Positions 1 through 7,746 of a stretch of DNA of 64,000 bases are shown here, piece after piece (positions within the stretch are counted from its first letter, which is position 1; the number at the start of each line of letters is the position of its first letter). The position numbers and the translations under genes were made by a program. The notes beneath the pieces were generated by a model that was not told the DNA's origin, did not search any database, and was given only the letters and a program-made list of their open reading frames with translations. The DNA lies in the NCBI GenBank assembly GCA_050018415.1, contig JBEKAB010000019.1, positions 1-64,000 on the forward strand, given 5' to 3'. This DNA comes from UBA1161 sp002311745. GTDB lineage: Bacteria > Planctomycetota > Phycisphaerae > Tepidisphaerales > Tepidisphaeraceae.

Positions 1-2
1 TT

Positions 3-86
3 GAATACATTGAGGTGTTCTACAATCGCAACCGATTGCACAGTTCGTTAGGCTATGTCAGCCCCGAATCGTTCGAGGCAGCCTGA
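3..86 (+). mobile_element. IS3-family transposase OrfB, C-terminal end (cut by window edge)
   Basis: The frame starting at base 3 is open to the window edge and ends at a TGA at 84-86. It encodes 27 residues with the signature tail of IS3/IS150-type integrases: FYNRNRLHSSLGYVSPESF, the stretch after the last catalytic Glu of the DDE domain. The upstream part lies outside the window, so it cannot be told whether the element is intact. No terminal inverted repeat could be assigned with confidence between its stop and the octamer array that starts about 55 bases downstream. Confidence 0.82.
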
Positions 87-140
87 AACAACCCGTTCGG
101 CGCGCCCACCGTTCGTGGGGAAGCCCAAAGGCTCCTCCCT

Positions 141-263
141 GTCTCCTTGTCTCCTTGTCTCCTTGTCTCCCTGTCTCCTTGTCTGCTTGTCTGCTTGTCT
201 GCTTGTCTGCTTGTCTGCTTGTCTGCTTGTCTGCTTGTCTGCTTGTCTGCTTGTCTTGTCTGT
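141..263. repeat. Octamer tandem repeat (GTCTCCTT / GTCTGCTT)
   Basis: About 14 head-to-tail 8-base units are seen: five of the GTCTCCTT type (one is GTCTCCCT), then nine identical GTCTGCTT, followed by a broken unit. The array fills the gap between the transposase tail and the PilZ stop codon. A period of 8 is not a multiple of 3, so open frames through it (for example 55-687 on +) are repeat artefacts. Related octamers occur at 13982-14013 and 34712-34792. Function unknown; a short-sequence-repeat family prone to slippage is the simplest reading. Confidence 0.9.
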
Positions 264-264
264 A

Positions 265-645
265 TCACGCCGCATCGAGTTCGGCGGAGATGCTGGCCAA
301 GAATTCCACGCCCGCCCGCAGGGTGCGGGACGATTCATCGGCGGCGCGGTCCACCCACACCACGCGCGCGGGAATCATCTGGCGGCGGTTGGCCAGGGCT
401 TGGCCTTTTTCGTCCAGCCCGACGTGAATACTGAGCAGTTTGCCCGGGCGCAGGGGCACGGATGCCGGCAGTTCCAGCCGCAGCCCCATCGAGCTGACAT
501 CATGCGTCTGTCCGCCGAAGTAGCGCGAGGCCGTCGGCTCGTACACCTTGATGGGCCGCTGCTGACGGATGCGCAGCCCCCGACGCCGCTCGATCCCGCC
601 GTCGTGGTCGCTTTGGACGCTCCGCCTGCCCTGCAAGGTCAACAT
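265..645 (-). CDS. PilZ domain protein
   Basis: A 126-residue protein consisting of little more than one PilZ domain, the fold that binds cyclic di-GMP. The two ligand signatures are present in order: an RxxxR-type basic run (RRGLR) near residue 20, and DVSSMG (the D/NxSxxG motif) near residue 50, followed by the alternating beta-barrel pattern (RLELPASVPLRPGK...). The frame stays open upstream to 780, but the ATG at 645 has a good GGGAGG ribosome site about 8 bases before it and starts just ahead of the domain, so it was chosen. It likely acts as a cytosolic c-di-GMP effector; no partner is encoded next to it, although a GGDEF protein lies at 19 kb. Its 3' end abuts the octamer repeat. Confidence 0.8.
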   Translation of the reverse strand: MLTLQGRRSVQSDHDGGIERRRGLRIRQQRPIKVYEPTASRYFGGQTHDVSSMGLRLELPASVPLRPGKLLSIHVGLDEKGQALANRRQMIPARVVWVDRAADESSRTLRAGVEFLASISAELDAA

Positions 646-745
646 GACGCTGCCTCCCAATCTAGTTATCGGAACGATGCGGTGTGAAATTAGAAAAAAT
701 ATGCCGGAAACCCGGGCTGGGCGTCGCACGCCCCCCAAGCCCTGT

Positions 746-771
746 TTGACCACTTCCGGTGGCGTTATATT
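746..771 (+). promoter_or_regulatory. Probable leuS promoter, leaderless arrangement
   Basis: TATATT at 766-771 lies 7 bases before the leuS ATG, with TTGACC at 746-751 upstream (spacer only 14, so the -35 assignment is weak). There is no Shine-Dalgarno site. Together these suggest transcription starts at or next to the start codon. The same layout is seen before three other genes in the window. Confidence 0.4.
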
Positions 772-778
772 GGCTCCC

Positions 779-3640
779 ATGCCCTACAACTTCACGGCGA
801 TTGAGAAGAAATGGCAGCAATACTGGCTGGCGAACCGCAGCTTCCGGGCCCTGGAGCCCGCCGACGCCGGCCGCATGCCCAAGGCCTACATCCTGGACAT
901 GTTCCCCTATCCCAGCGGGGCCGGCCTTCACGTCGGCCATCCCGAAGGCTACACCGCCACCGACATCTACAGCCGCTATTTGCGCATGCGCGGCTACAAC
1001 GTCCTGCACCCCATGGGCTGGGATGCCTTCGGACTTCCCGCCGAGCAGTACGCCATCAAGCAGGGCATCCATCCCAAAATCACCACCGAGCAGAACATTG
1101 CCACCTTCCGTCGCCAAATCCAAATGCTCGGCCTCTCCTACGACTGGGACCGCGAAATCGACACCACCGACCCCGACTATTACCGCTGGACCCAGTGGAT
1201 ATTCCTGCAGCTTTTCAACAGCTATTTCGATCCCGTCGACCAGAAGGCCAAGCCCATCGCCCACCTGCTCAATGAACTGCAAAACGAGAATCTGGTCGTC
1301 GGGCCCGATGGCTCGGTTCGCGGCAATCCCACGCAGGAGGGCTTGGAGGCCATCACCGGCGAGATGCGCATCGAGCGCTCCTGGAAGGAGCTTTCCCAAG
1401 CCGAGCGGCAGGATGTGATCGACAGCCATCGCCTGGCCTACATGGATGAAGTCCCCGTCAACTGGTGCCCGGGATTGGGCACGGTGCTGGCCAACGAGGA
1501 GGTGATCGACGGCAAGAGCGAAGTCGGCGGCTTCCCCGTCGTCAAGCAACCCATGCGCCAGTGGATGCTGCGTATCACCGCCTACGCCGACCGCCTCCTG
1601 GCCGACCTGGACGACCTCGACTGGCCCGATCCCATCAAGCAAATGCAGCGCCACTGGATCGGCAAGAGCGTCGGCGCTGAAGTCGATTTCGAAATTGACG
1701 GCATCGACGACCAAGCCATCACGGTCTTCACCACGCGTCCCGATACGCTCTACGGCGCCACCTACATGGTCCTGGCCCCCGAGCACGCTTTGGTCGACCG
1801 CATTACCACGCAGGAAAAGCGCGCGGAGGTGGACGCCTATCGCCAAGCCGTCTCCGCCAAGAGCGAGCGCGACCGTTTGGCCGAAGCCAAGGACAAATCA
1901 GGCGTCTTTACCGGCGGCTACGCCATCAATCCCGTCAACGATGAAAAAATCCCCATCTGGATCGCCGACTACATCCTCATGGGCTATGGCACCGGCGCCA
2001 TCATGGCCGTCCCGGCCCACGACCAGCGCGACTACGAGTTCGCCAAAAAGTTCAACCTTCCCATCCGCGTCGTGGTCAAGCCCGCCGACGGCCAGGCTCC
2101 GGCGGACAGAGCCTTCGAGGAAGACGGCATCGCGGTCAATTCCCCGGTCATCGACGGCCTGCCCACGCCCAAGGCCAAGGAGCAAATCACCGAAGTGCTG
2201 GACGCCGAGGGCGTCGGGCATCGGTCGGTCAATTACAAGCTGCGCGATTGGCTCTTCAGCCGCCAACGCTACTGGGGCGAGCCGTTCCCCATTGTTCTGG
2301 ATGGCCAGGGCAACGCCGTTGCCGTCCCGGAAAATCAGCTCCCCGTCACCCTGCCGGAGCTGGACGATTTCAAGCCGACGGGCACGCCCGAGCCGCCGCT
2401 GAGCAAGGCCAAGGATTGGGTGAACGTGAAAGTCGACGGCCTGGCCGCCGTCCGCGAAACCAACACCATGCCCCAGTGGGCCGGAAGCTGCTGGTATTAC
2501 CTGCGCTTCATCGACCCGCAAAACCCTATTTGCTTCGTCGACCCGCAAAAACAGCGTTACTGGATGCCGGTGGACCTGTACGTCGGCGGCGTCGAGCACG
2601 CGGTGCTGCATCTGCTCTATGCGCGCTTCTGGCACAAGGTGCTGTACGACCTGGGCCACGTCGGGACGCCCGAGCCTTTTACACGCCTGGTCAACCAGGG
2701 CCTGATCCTGGGCGAGACGGAATACCACGTCTTTACGGACGACGGCGGCAAGCTCATTAGCCTTTCCGATCTGCGCGACCTGAGCGAAGAGGCCCACGCC
2801 GACGGCGTCAAAATGATTGCCTTCCACAAGCAAACCGGCGCCAGACTCACCGGCAAGCGCATCGACGAGGACGAGGTGGAAAAAACCCCGGATGGCTGCG
2901 TCCTCAAGGCCGACGCGAAGATTCGCGTCGATGCCCGCAGTTTCAAGATGAGCAAGAGCCGCGGAAACGTGGTGAATCCCGACCAGATCGTCGCCGACTA
3001 CGGCGCCGACACCTTCCGCCTCTACGAGATGTACATGGGCCCCCTGGAAGCCCAGAAGCCGTGGAACACACGCGACATCATCGGCATGTCGCGCTTCCTG
3101 AACAGCGTCCATCGCAATCTCATTGGAGACGATGAATCTGGCAAAAAGGCATCTGTCGTTGCGGGAGAAATCCCCGACGCCCTGGACCGCCAGATGCACC
3201 GCACCATCAAGAAGGTCGGCGAAGACATCGAGTCCCTGCGTTTCAACACGGCCATCGCGCAGCTCATCATGCTCAACAACGAAATCGGCCGCCTGGATGC
3301 CGTGCCGCGGGAACTGGCCCAGACGTTCACGCTGCTTCTGGCCCCGTTCGCGCCGCACCTGGCCGAGGAAATCTGGAGCGGCCTGAGCCGCGAGCAGAGC
3401 CTGGCTCGACATCCCTGGCCCAAGTTCGATCCGGCAAAGCTGACCGATGCCACCATGGAATTGGCCGTGCAGGTCAACGGCAGGCTCCGCGGCACCGTCA
3501 CGGTGCCGGCCGACGCCGCCAAGGATGCCGTCGTGCAAGCCGCCCGCCAAGTGCCCAACGTCCAGCCCCACCTGGCCGGCAAAACCGTGGTCAAGGAACT
3601 TTACGTGGAAAAGAAGCTGGTCAACTTCGTCGTCCGGTAG
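779..3640 (+). CDS. leuS: Leucyl-tRNA synthetase
   Basis: A class I aminoacyl-tRNA synthetase (953 aa) that charges tRNA-Leu. Visible in order: PYPSGAGLHVGHPEGYTATD with the HIGH-type motif HVGH near residue 45; the CP1 editing domain with TTRPDTLYGATYMVLAPEH and GTGAIMAVPAHDQRDYEFA; the catalytic half with RQRYWGEPFP; KMSKSRGNVVNPD near residue 725; and the anticodon-binding and C-terminal domains. It is about 90 residues longer than typical bacterial LeuRS. The extra length sits mainly in segments around residues 145-230 and 655-720, a lineage-type insertion pattern. An upstream frame is open from 569, but homology starts at MPYNFTAIEKKWQ (779). It is followed by a palindrome cluster. Confidence 0.97.
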   Translation: MPYNFTAIEKKWQQYWLANRSFRALEPADAGRMPKAYILDMFPYPSGAGLHVGHPEGYTATDIYSRYLRMRGYNVLHPMGWDAFGLPAEQYAIKQGIHPKITTEQNIATFRRQIQMLGLSYDWDREIDTTDPDYYRWTQWIFLQLFNSYFDPVDQKAKPIAHLLNELQNENLVVGPDGSVRGNPTQEGLEAITGEMRIERSWKELSQAERQDVIDSHRLAYMDEVPVNWCPGLGTVLANEEVIDGKSEVGGFPVVKQPMRQWMLRITAYADRLLADLDDLDWPDPIKQMQRHWIGKSVGAEVDFEIDGIDDQAITVFTTRPDTLYGATYMVLAPEHALVDRITTQEKRAEVDAYRQAVSAKSERDRLAEAKDKSGVFTGGYAINPVNDEKIPIWIADYILMGYGTGAIMAVPAHDQRDYEFAKKFNLPIRVVVKPADGQAPADRAFEEDGIAVNSPVIDGLPTPKAKEQITEVLDAEGVGHRSVNYKLRDWLFSRQRYWGEPFPIVLDGQGNAVAVPENQLPVTLPELDDFKPTGTPEPPLSKAKDWVNVKVDGLAAVRETNTMPQWAGSCWYYLRFIDPQNPICFVDPQKQRYWMPVDLYVGGVEHAVLHLLYARFWHKVLYDLGHVGTPEPFTRLVNQGLILGETEYHVFTDDGGKLISLSDLRDLSEEAHADGVKMIAFHKQTGARLTGKRIDEDEVEKTPDGCVLKADAKIRVDARSFKMSKSRGNVVNPDQIVADYGADTFRLYEMYMGPLEAQKPWNTRDIIGMSRFLNSVHRNLIGDDESGKKASVVAGEIPDALDRQMHRTIKKVGEDIESLRFNTAIAQLIMLNNEIGRLDAVPRELAQTFTLLLAPFAPHLAEEIWSGLSREQSLARHPWPKFDPAKLTDATMELAVQVNGRLRGTVTVPADAAKDAVVQAARQVPNVQPHLAGKTVVKELYVEKKLVNFVVR

Positions 3641-3650
3641 CGTAGGAGAA

Positions 3651-3752
3651 GGCCGGCCCGAGGACGGGCCGGCTCAACAGGCAAATGGAGCCGGCCTGTT
3701 TTAGGAACGGTTAATGGGTAAATGGAGCCGGCCCGTCCTCGGGCCGGTCTTT
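3651..3752. repeat. Paired CCGG palindromes between leuS and the CYTH gene
   Basis: A 20-base palindrome CCGGCCCGAGGACGGGCCGG at 3653-3672 is repeated in inverted orientation at 3728-3747, so each copy can form a hairpin (stem CCGGCCCG, loop around AGGA) and the two together can pair over about 24 bases. Between them a third stem, AACAGGC/GCCTGTT, spans 3676-3700. There is no U-run. It may terminate leuS transcription or stabilise its 3' end. Other family members with compensating stem changes are at 16582-16606 and 30369-30431. Confidence 0.85.
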
Positions 3753-3755
3753 GAG

Positions 3756-4316
3756 ATGCCGATTGAAATCGAAGCCAAGATGAAGGTCCCGCAATTGCGG
3801 CCGCTGCGTCAAAAGCTCGGGGCGGGCGGCGGGAAGCGAGTCGGCTCGGTGCTGGAGATCAACCAGTTTTTCGACACACGCGACGCGAAATTGCGCAAAG
3901 CCGACAGCGGCCTGCGTATCCGCATCGTTCGTGACCAATCCGGCAAACGCACCTGCATCCTCACCTTCAAAGGCCCGATGCGGCCCGGCCGGCTCAAGCA
4001 ACGCGATGAGACCCAATTCGCCGTGGACAACCCCAAAGCCGCTCGGCGCCTATTGGAGAATCTAGGGTATCAGCCGACGCTCTCCTTTGAAAAACGCCGC
4101 GAATCGTGGACTTTTCGTAAGTGCAAAGTGGAATTGGACAAGCTGCCGCATCTGGGCACATTCGTGGAAATCGAGGGACCTTCGGCAAGCCAGGTAATGG
4201 CCGCGCGCCAAGCCCTGGGCTTGGCCGACCTACCCCTCATCCGCACCAGCTACATCGCCATGCTCGCCCAGTACGTAAAACAGCACCGCATCCGCTCGCG
4301 CCACATCCGCCTTTAG
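3756..4316 (+). CDS. CYTH domain protein (class IV adenylate cyclase / thiamine-triphosphatase superfamily)
   Basis: A 186-residue protein carrying the triphosphate-tunnel fold. It starts with the ExExK signature (MPIEIEAKMKV), then QFFDTRDAKLRKADSGLRIRI (here the tyrosine usual in DT is replaced), ILTFKGP, a Lys/Arg-rich strand, and the acidic FVEIEGP near residue 135 that binds metal and triphosphate. CyaB-type cyclases and inorganic triphosphatases share these residues, so substrate cannot be decided. The frame is open from 3714, but those extra codons lie in the palindrome; the ATG at 3756 directly precedes the conserved ExExK and was chosen. It is followed after 68 bases by the MBL-fold gene on the same strand. 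Confidence 0.85.
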   Translation: MPIEIEAKMKVPQLRPLRQKLGAGGGKRVGSVLEINQFFDTRDAKLRKADSGLRIRIVRDQSGKRTCILTFKGPMRPGRLKQRDETQFAVDNPKAARRLLENLGYQPTLSFEKRRESWTFRKCKVELDKLPHLGTFVEIEGPSASQVMAARQALGLADLPLIRTSYIAMLAQYVKQHRIRSRHIRL

Positions 4317-4384
4317 CGCAGCGGGCGGGTGACGGGGAGCGATTAATCTTCAAAAGCCGCTGGCGCAAACTCGACACCGCCGCC

Positions 4385-5323
4385 ATGGGCGATTACTTTG
4401 CCGCCATGGCGGAAAAGTCGTTTCTCGTTCAGCGATTTGCCAGGATTCCGCTGGGGCAGATTCACGTCATCGGCTACAGCGTGGCTGGTGAAGAAACCCT
4501 GGTGCAGATCCCCGAGCTCAACGTCTGCTTCGACATCGGCCGCTGCCCCTATTTTGCCCTGACCAGCGACATCGTCTGCATCACCCACGGCCACATGGAT
4601 CACATCGCCGGCTTGCCGTATTACCTGTCGCAGCGCGCGTTTCAGGGGATGAAGCCAGGCACGGTCCTTCTGCCGCGCGACCTGAGCCGCCCGGTGGAAT
4701 CGCTCCTCATGTGCTGGCGCGAGATCGAGCGGCAAGCCACCCCTTACACCTTGGTCCCCATGTCCCCCGGCGACGTCCACGAGGTCCGCCGCGACTTTAT
4801 CATCCGCTGCTTCGCCACTCATCACGGCGCCGGCAGCCTCGGCTATTCCCTGGTCAGCGTGCGCGAAAAACTCAAGCAAGAGTACGTGGGCCTGCCCGGT
4901 CCGGAGCTGGCCGCCATGCGCAAGCGCGGCGTGGAAATCCAATACCGCGTGGAAGTCCCCCTGGTCGCTTTCCTGGGCGATACCGCCATGGGCGCCGTCT
5001 TCGACCATCCCGATGTGCAGAACGCCGAGGTCCTGATCACCGAATGCACCTTCTTCGACGCCGAGCACAAATCCAAGGCCAAGCTCGGCCGGCATCTTCA
5101 CGTCGATCACTTCGCCGAGGCTTTGGCCAAACTCAAGAACCGCGACGTGGTGCTGATGCACGTCTCGCGCCGCACCAGCGTCCGCCGCGCCCGCAGCATT
5201 CTTCGCAAACACGTTGGCGAGGAACGACTCAGCAACATCCATTTCCTGATGGATTTCGAAGGCGCCTCCGAAGCCGGCGACATTGATAGCGTTGTTCCAC
5301 CGCCGCCCGAATCCGCGGAATAG
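4385..5323 (+). CDS. MBL-fold metallohydrolase, tRNase Z-like
   Basis: A 312-residue zinc hydrolase of the metallo-beta-lactamase fold. The dimetal motif THGHMDH (HxHxDH) is near residue 66, the second His lies in FATHHGAGSLGYSL near residue 142 (a tRNase Z-like signature), the bridging Asp in LGDTA near 200, and a late HVDHFAE segment near 240. Residues around ITECTFFD match the tRNase Z/arylsulfatase-like branch. A role in tRNA 3' processing is possible, but the exosite arm cannot be identified, so the substrate is open. The frame is open upstream from 4121; ATG 4385 was taken because homology begins soon after it, with a second candidate ATG at 4406. It converges with the cytochrome gene with only 13 bases between stops. 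Confidence 0.8.
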   Translation: MGDYFAAMAEKSFLVQRFARIPLGQIHVIGYSVAGEETLVQIPELNVCFDIGRCPYFALTSDIVCITHGHMDHIAGLPYYLSQRAFQGMKPGTVLLPRDLSRPVESLLMCWREIERQATPYTLVPMSPGDVHEVRRDFIIRCFATHHGAGSLGYSLVSVREKLKQEYVGLPGPELAAMRKRGVEIQYRVEVPLVAFLGDTAMGAVFDHPDVQNAEVLITECTFFDAEHKSKAKLGRHLHVDHFAEALAKLKNRDVVLMHVSRRTSVRRARSILRKHVGEERLSNIHFLMDFEGASEAGDIDSVVPPPPESAE

Positions 5324-5336
5324 CGCCCCCCGGCGC

Positions 5337-6182
5337 CTACGGCCGCGTGGTCGGCGCCGCCGCTTCGCCGGCCCGCGGGGCAAGGGTGCGAAGATAGTTC
5401 ACCACGTTCCAGCGGTCGGTTTCAGAAACGATGGGCCGCCAGGACGGCATCGGCCGGTGACCCTCGGAGATTTTCCAAAACAGGGAACCGTCGCTCTGCT
5501 GCCACGTGCGCCGGTCGGAAAAGTCCGGCGGCTTCTTGTCGAGGCTGGCGGCGACGGGTCCGTCGCCGTGCCCGGCGGCGCCGTGACACGCCTGGCATTG
5601 GGCCACGTAGAGCGCCCTGCCGACGGCCAGGGACTGGGCGTCGCTGGGCATGGGATTGGGCATGTGCGCCGCACGGGCGGGCACGCGCCAATCAGTCTGC
5701 GGCGCCTCGGCCCCGACGCCGCCCGCGGATGGCCCGGGGGCATGCAGCCGATGCGGAGCATCCTTCAGTTGCACCTCGGTCCACTGCTGGCCGTCCTTGA
5801 CCCACAGCCGGCTGACGTCGATGGCGTGCTTGTGATCGAGCTGCATCCCTTCCACCTTGATGGTCTTGCCGGCACAGGATGCCAGCGCCGTTGGATTAGT
5901 CAGCAGATACAGCAGCTCATCCGGGTCGCTGGCGCCATCCGGCAAAATAGCCGCCGGCAGCCCCGCCGCCAGGCAATCGGAGGCGCACTGGGCATGATCG
6001 GGCCCGCCGGCCTGGCCGTCGGTGACGATGAAACAAACGTCGACGAGCTGGCCGGTGAGCGTCACCGGCCTGCCCAGGTCCCCCTCCTCGGGATGGCCCG
6101 CACCGGCCAACACGCGCACGGCGAGCATCAGCACGGCCGCAACCAGGAGACCGCAAAACGCGCCGGTGCCAATCCGTCTCAT
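5337..6182 (-). CDS. Exported monohaem cytochrome c with N-terminal Cys-rich domain
   Basis: A 281-residue exported protein. A signal peptide is seen (MRRIGTGAFCGLLVAAVLML...). Residues 40-140 form a separate domain with three or four spaced cysteines (DVCFI, QCASDC, SCAGK) and an OB-like strand ending GMQLDHKHAIDVSRLW. A class I cytochrome c domain follows with the haem site CQACH near residue 195 and a distal Met candidate in HRPMPSW near 250. It likely carries electrons in the periplasm or equivalent compartment. The Cys-rich domain resembles one found alone in other planctomycete exported proteins (recognition from memory). It is monocistronic, converging with the MBL gene. Confidence 0.85.
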   Translation of the reverse strand: MRRIGTGAFCGLLVAAVLMLAVRVLAGAGHPEEGDLGRPVTLTGQLVDVCFIVTDGQAGGPDHAQCASDCLAAGLPAAILPDGASDPDELLYLLTNPTALASCAGKTIKVEGMQLDHKHAIDVSRLWVKDGQQWTEVQLKDAPHRLHAPGPSAGGVGAEAPQTDWRVPARAAHMPNPMPSDAQSLAVGRALYVAQCQACHGAAGHGDGPVAASLDKKPPDFSDRRTWQQSDGSLFWKISEGHRPMPSWRPIVSETDRWNVVNYLRTLAPRAGEAAAPTTRP

Positions 6183-6288
6183 GGGGACCTCCTGCCGCGA
6201 TGGGCGGCCAGCGAATCTGGTGGGATTGATTGGAGTGGATCAGACGCCCCGGACATGCGACTTATTTTACGCCGGCCGCCAAGTCGCG

Positions 6289-7734
6289 TCACGCGGCTTC
6301 CAGCAGCAGCCCGCGCTTTTGTCCCCAGCGGACCTTGCGATATGCCTGCACCGTTACCGTCTGGCTGGCCAACAGCGCCCCAAGCTGCTGGGCGGAGACA
6401 TCCGCCTGATCCACCAAGAGGTGAACGCACGGCAGGAGGTGCGCATCGATCGCCAGTTGCGGCAGGGCCATGCGGATCAGCTCGCGGTTCTCGTTCATCC
6501 ATCGCGCCGCCAGGCCGATACGGCGAAGCTGAGATAGTCCGCGTCCCGCCACCGCCACCAGGACCAGTCGATGATCCCGCCCCACGGCCAGCACCGCCTG
6601 CGGGCAGGTCGGCGGCTTGATGGGGCACTGCACCCACTGTCCCGCGGCTCCGCCGCGGCTCACGATCACCGTCAAAATCGACTCCTCGCTCCCGTCCGGC
6701 AGATCGATCACTTCATCAATCGGCTCCTCGCCGCCCAGATTCACAGCAGACCTCATCGCCTCTTGCCCCTGCGTTGCCGCCAAGGGCGCCGTTGGCACTG
6801 GCGCCGCCGGCATCTCCTCGGCCCACTTCATCGTCGCCGCCGCCTCGGTAATCCCCTGATCCACGTCCGGCACCACCGCGTTGGCCAGAAAATCGCCCAG
6901 GATTCGCCACTGCGGCCCTGCCCCAGTTGGCTGTCCCTTGGCCGCACGGCAATGCAGCAGCACGTGCTCCGCCACAAGCGCCACGGGACGTACCGCCGCC
7001 TCCGCTTGCATCCGGCAGCCCAAGAACTGCCCCGCCACCGCATCCAGCTTGTGGAACACCGCCGCCGCTTCCGCCTCGTGACGCGCACCCAGCACCGCCA
7101 GCGACACCCGCGGCTTGCCCAGCTCGCTGTAGCCCTTGAGCGCCCGGTACGTTGCCACCACTCCATCGTGCTCCGCCGTCGTCAGCAGCACCCAGTGCGG
7201 CGCCATTTTCAGCAGTTGACGCGACTCGGCGCTGCGCGGATTGGGCAGGCAGATCAGCCAGCGGCCGACGTCGAAGGACATCTCCGCCAGGGCCTCGCTC
7301 ATTTTCCGGCCGTCGAGCTGCTCGAGCGTGGCCGTGGCCGTGGGCTCGCCGCCGCCGGCCTCGAAGCAGGCCAGCAGGAATTCCCCGCTGTCAACCTCGA
7401 TCAACCCGACCCGCCCGCACTCGGCCGCCAGGTGCCGTGCATACTGCCGCATCCGCTGACCCGGATCATCCGCCAGATGCGACCCCAAGACGACCGACAC
7501 CGCGACGTGCCCGGCTCCGCCCGGCTGTGCCGCATCGGTCTCCAGAGATTCCGCCGCGGCTGCAAATGCTTCAGAGCGGATATCCCCGCCCCCCGCCGCC
7601 GATGATCCAGCCGCATGGGTCTGCGCTTTGGGCGGCCCGACGCGAGGCGGCGCAGCCCGTTGCCCCGTCTGACGCTGACGCATCTCGCTGAGGAACAGGT
7701 GGCTGATCTCGCTGAGCGTGCGCTTCGAGTCCAT
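6289..7734 (-). CDS. Uncharacterised protein, partner of ParA-CBM48
   Basis: A 481-residue soluble protein not recognised as a named family. A short N-terminal helix (MDSKRTLSEISHLFLSEMRQ) is followed by a Pro/Ala-rich linker (residues 20-75). A domain beginning AVSVVLGSHLADDPGQRMRQYARHLA resembles the core of SIMIBI-type (ParA/MinD/FlhG) ATPases but lacks a P-loop: residues such as GLIEVDSGEF and WLICLPNPRSAESRQLL fit the Walker B/switch region pattern. A C-terminal part (from about residue 335) is distinct. It starts about 12 bases after the stop of the ParA gene (a GTG 3 bases after that stop is an alternative start), so the two are almost certainly co-translated. A degenerate ParA-like adaptor is an inference. 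Confidence 0.6.
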   Translation of the reverse strand: MDSKRTLSEISHLFLSEMRQRQTGQRAAPPRVGPPKAQTHAAGSSAAGGGDIRSEAFAAAAESLETDAAQPGGAGHVAVSVVLGSHLADDPGQRMRQYARHLAAECGRVGLIEVDSGEFLLACFEAGGGEPTATATLEQLDGRKMSEALAEMSFDVGRWLICLPNPRSAESRQLLKMAPHWVLLTTAEHDGVVATYRALKGYSELGKPRVSLAVLGARHEAEAAAVFHKLDAVAGQFLGCRMQAEAAVRPVALVAEHVLLHCRAAKGQPTGAGPQWRILGDFLANAVVPDVDQGITEAAATMKWAEEMPAAPVPTAPLAATQGQEAMRSAVNLGGEEPIDEVIDLPDGSEESILTVIVSRGGAAGQWVQCPIKPPTCPQAVLAVGRDHRLVLVAVAGRGLSQLRRIGLAARWMNENRELIRMALPQLAIDAHLLPCVHLLVDQADVSAQQLGALLASQTVTVQAYRKVRWGQKRGLLLEAA

Positions 7735-7746
7735 GATGACCACGGC

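Noticed and set aside
141..263. Possible CRISPR array
   Set aside because: Units are 8 bases and contiguous, with no spacers.
55..687. Open frames through the octamer repeat at the left edge (both strands)
   Set aside because: They encode only PCLLVCLS-type repeats because an 8-base unit reads in all frames without stops; the PilZ gene occupies the other part.
1898..3571. Long minus-strand frame opposite leuS
   Set aside because: Antisense shadow of leuS with no recognisable domain.
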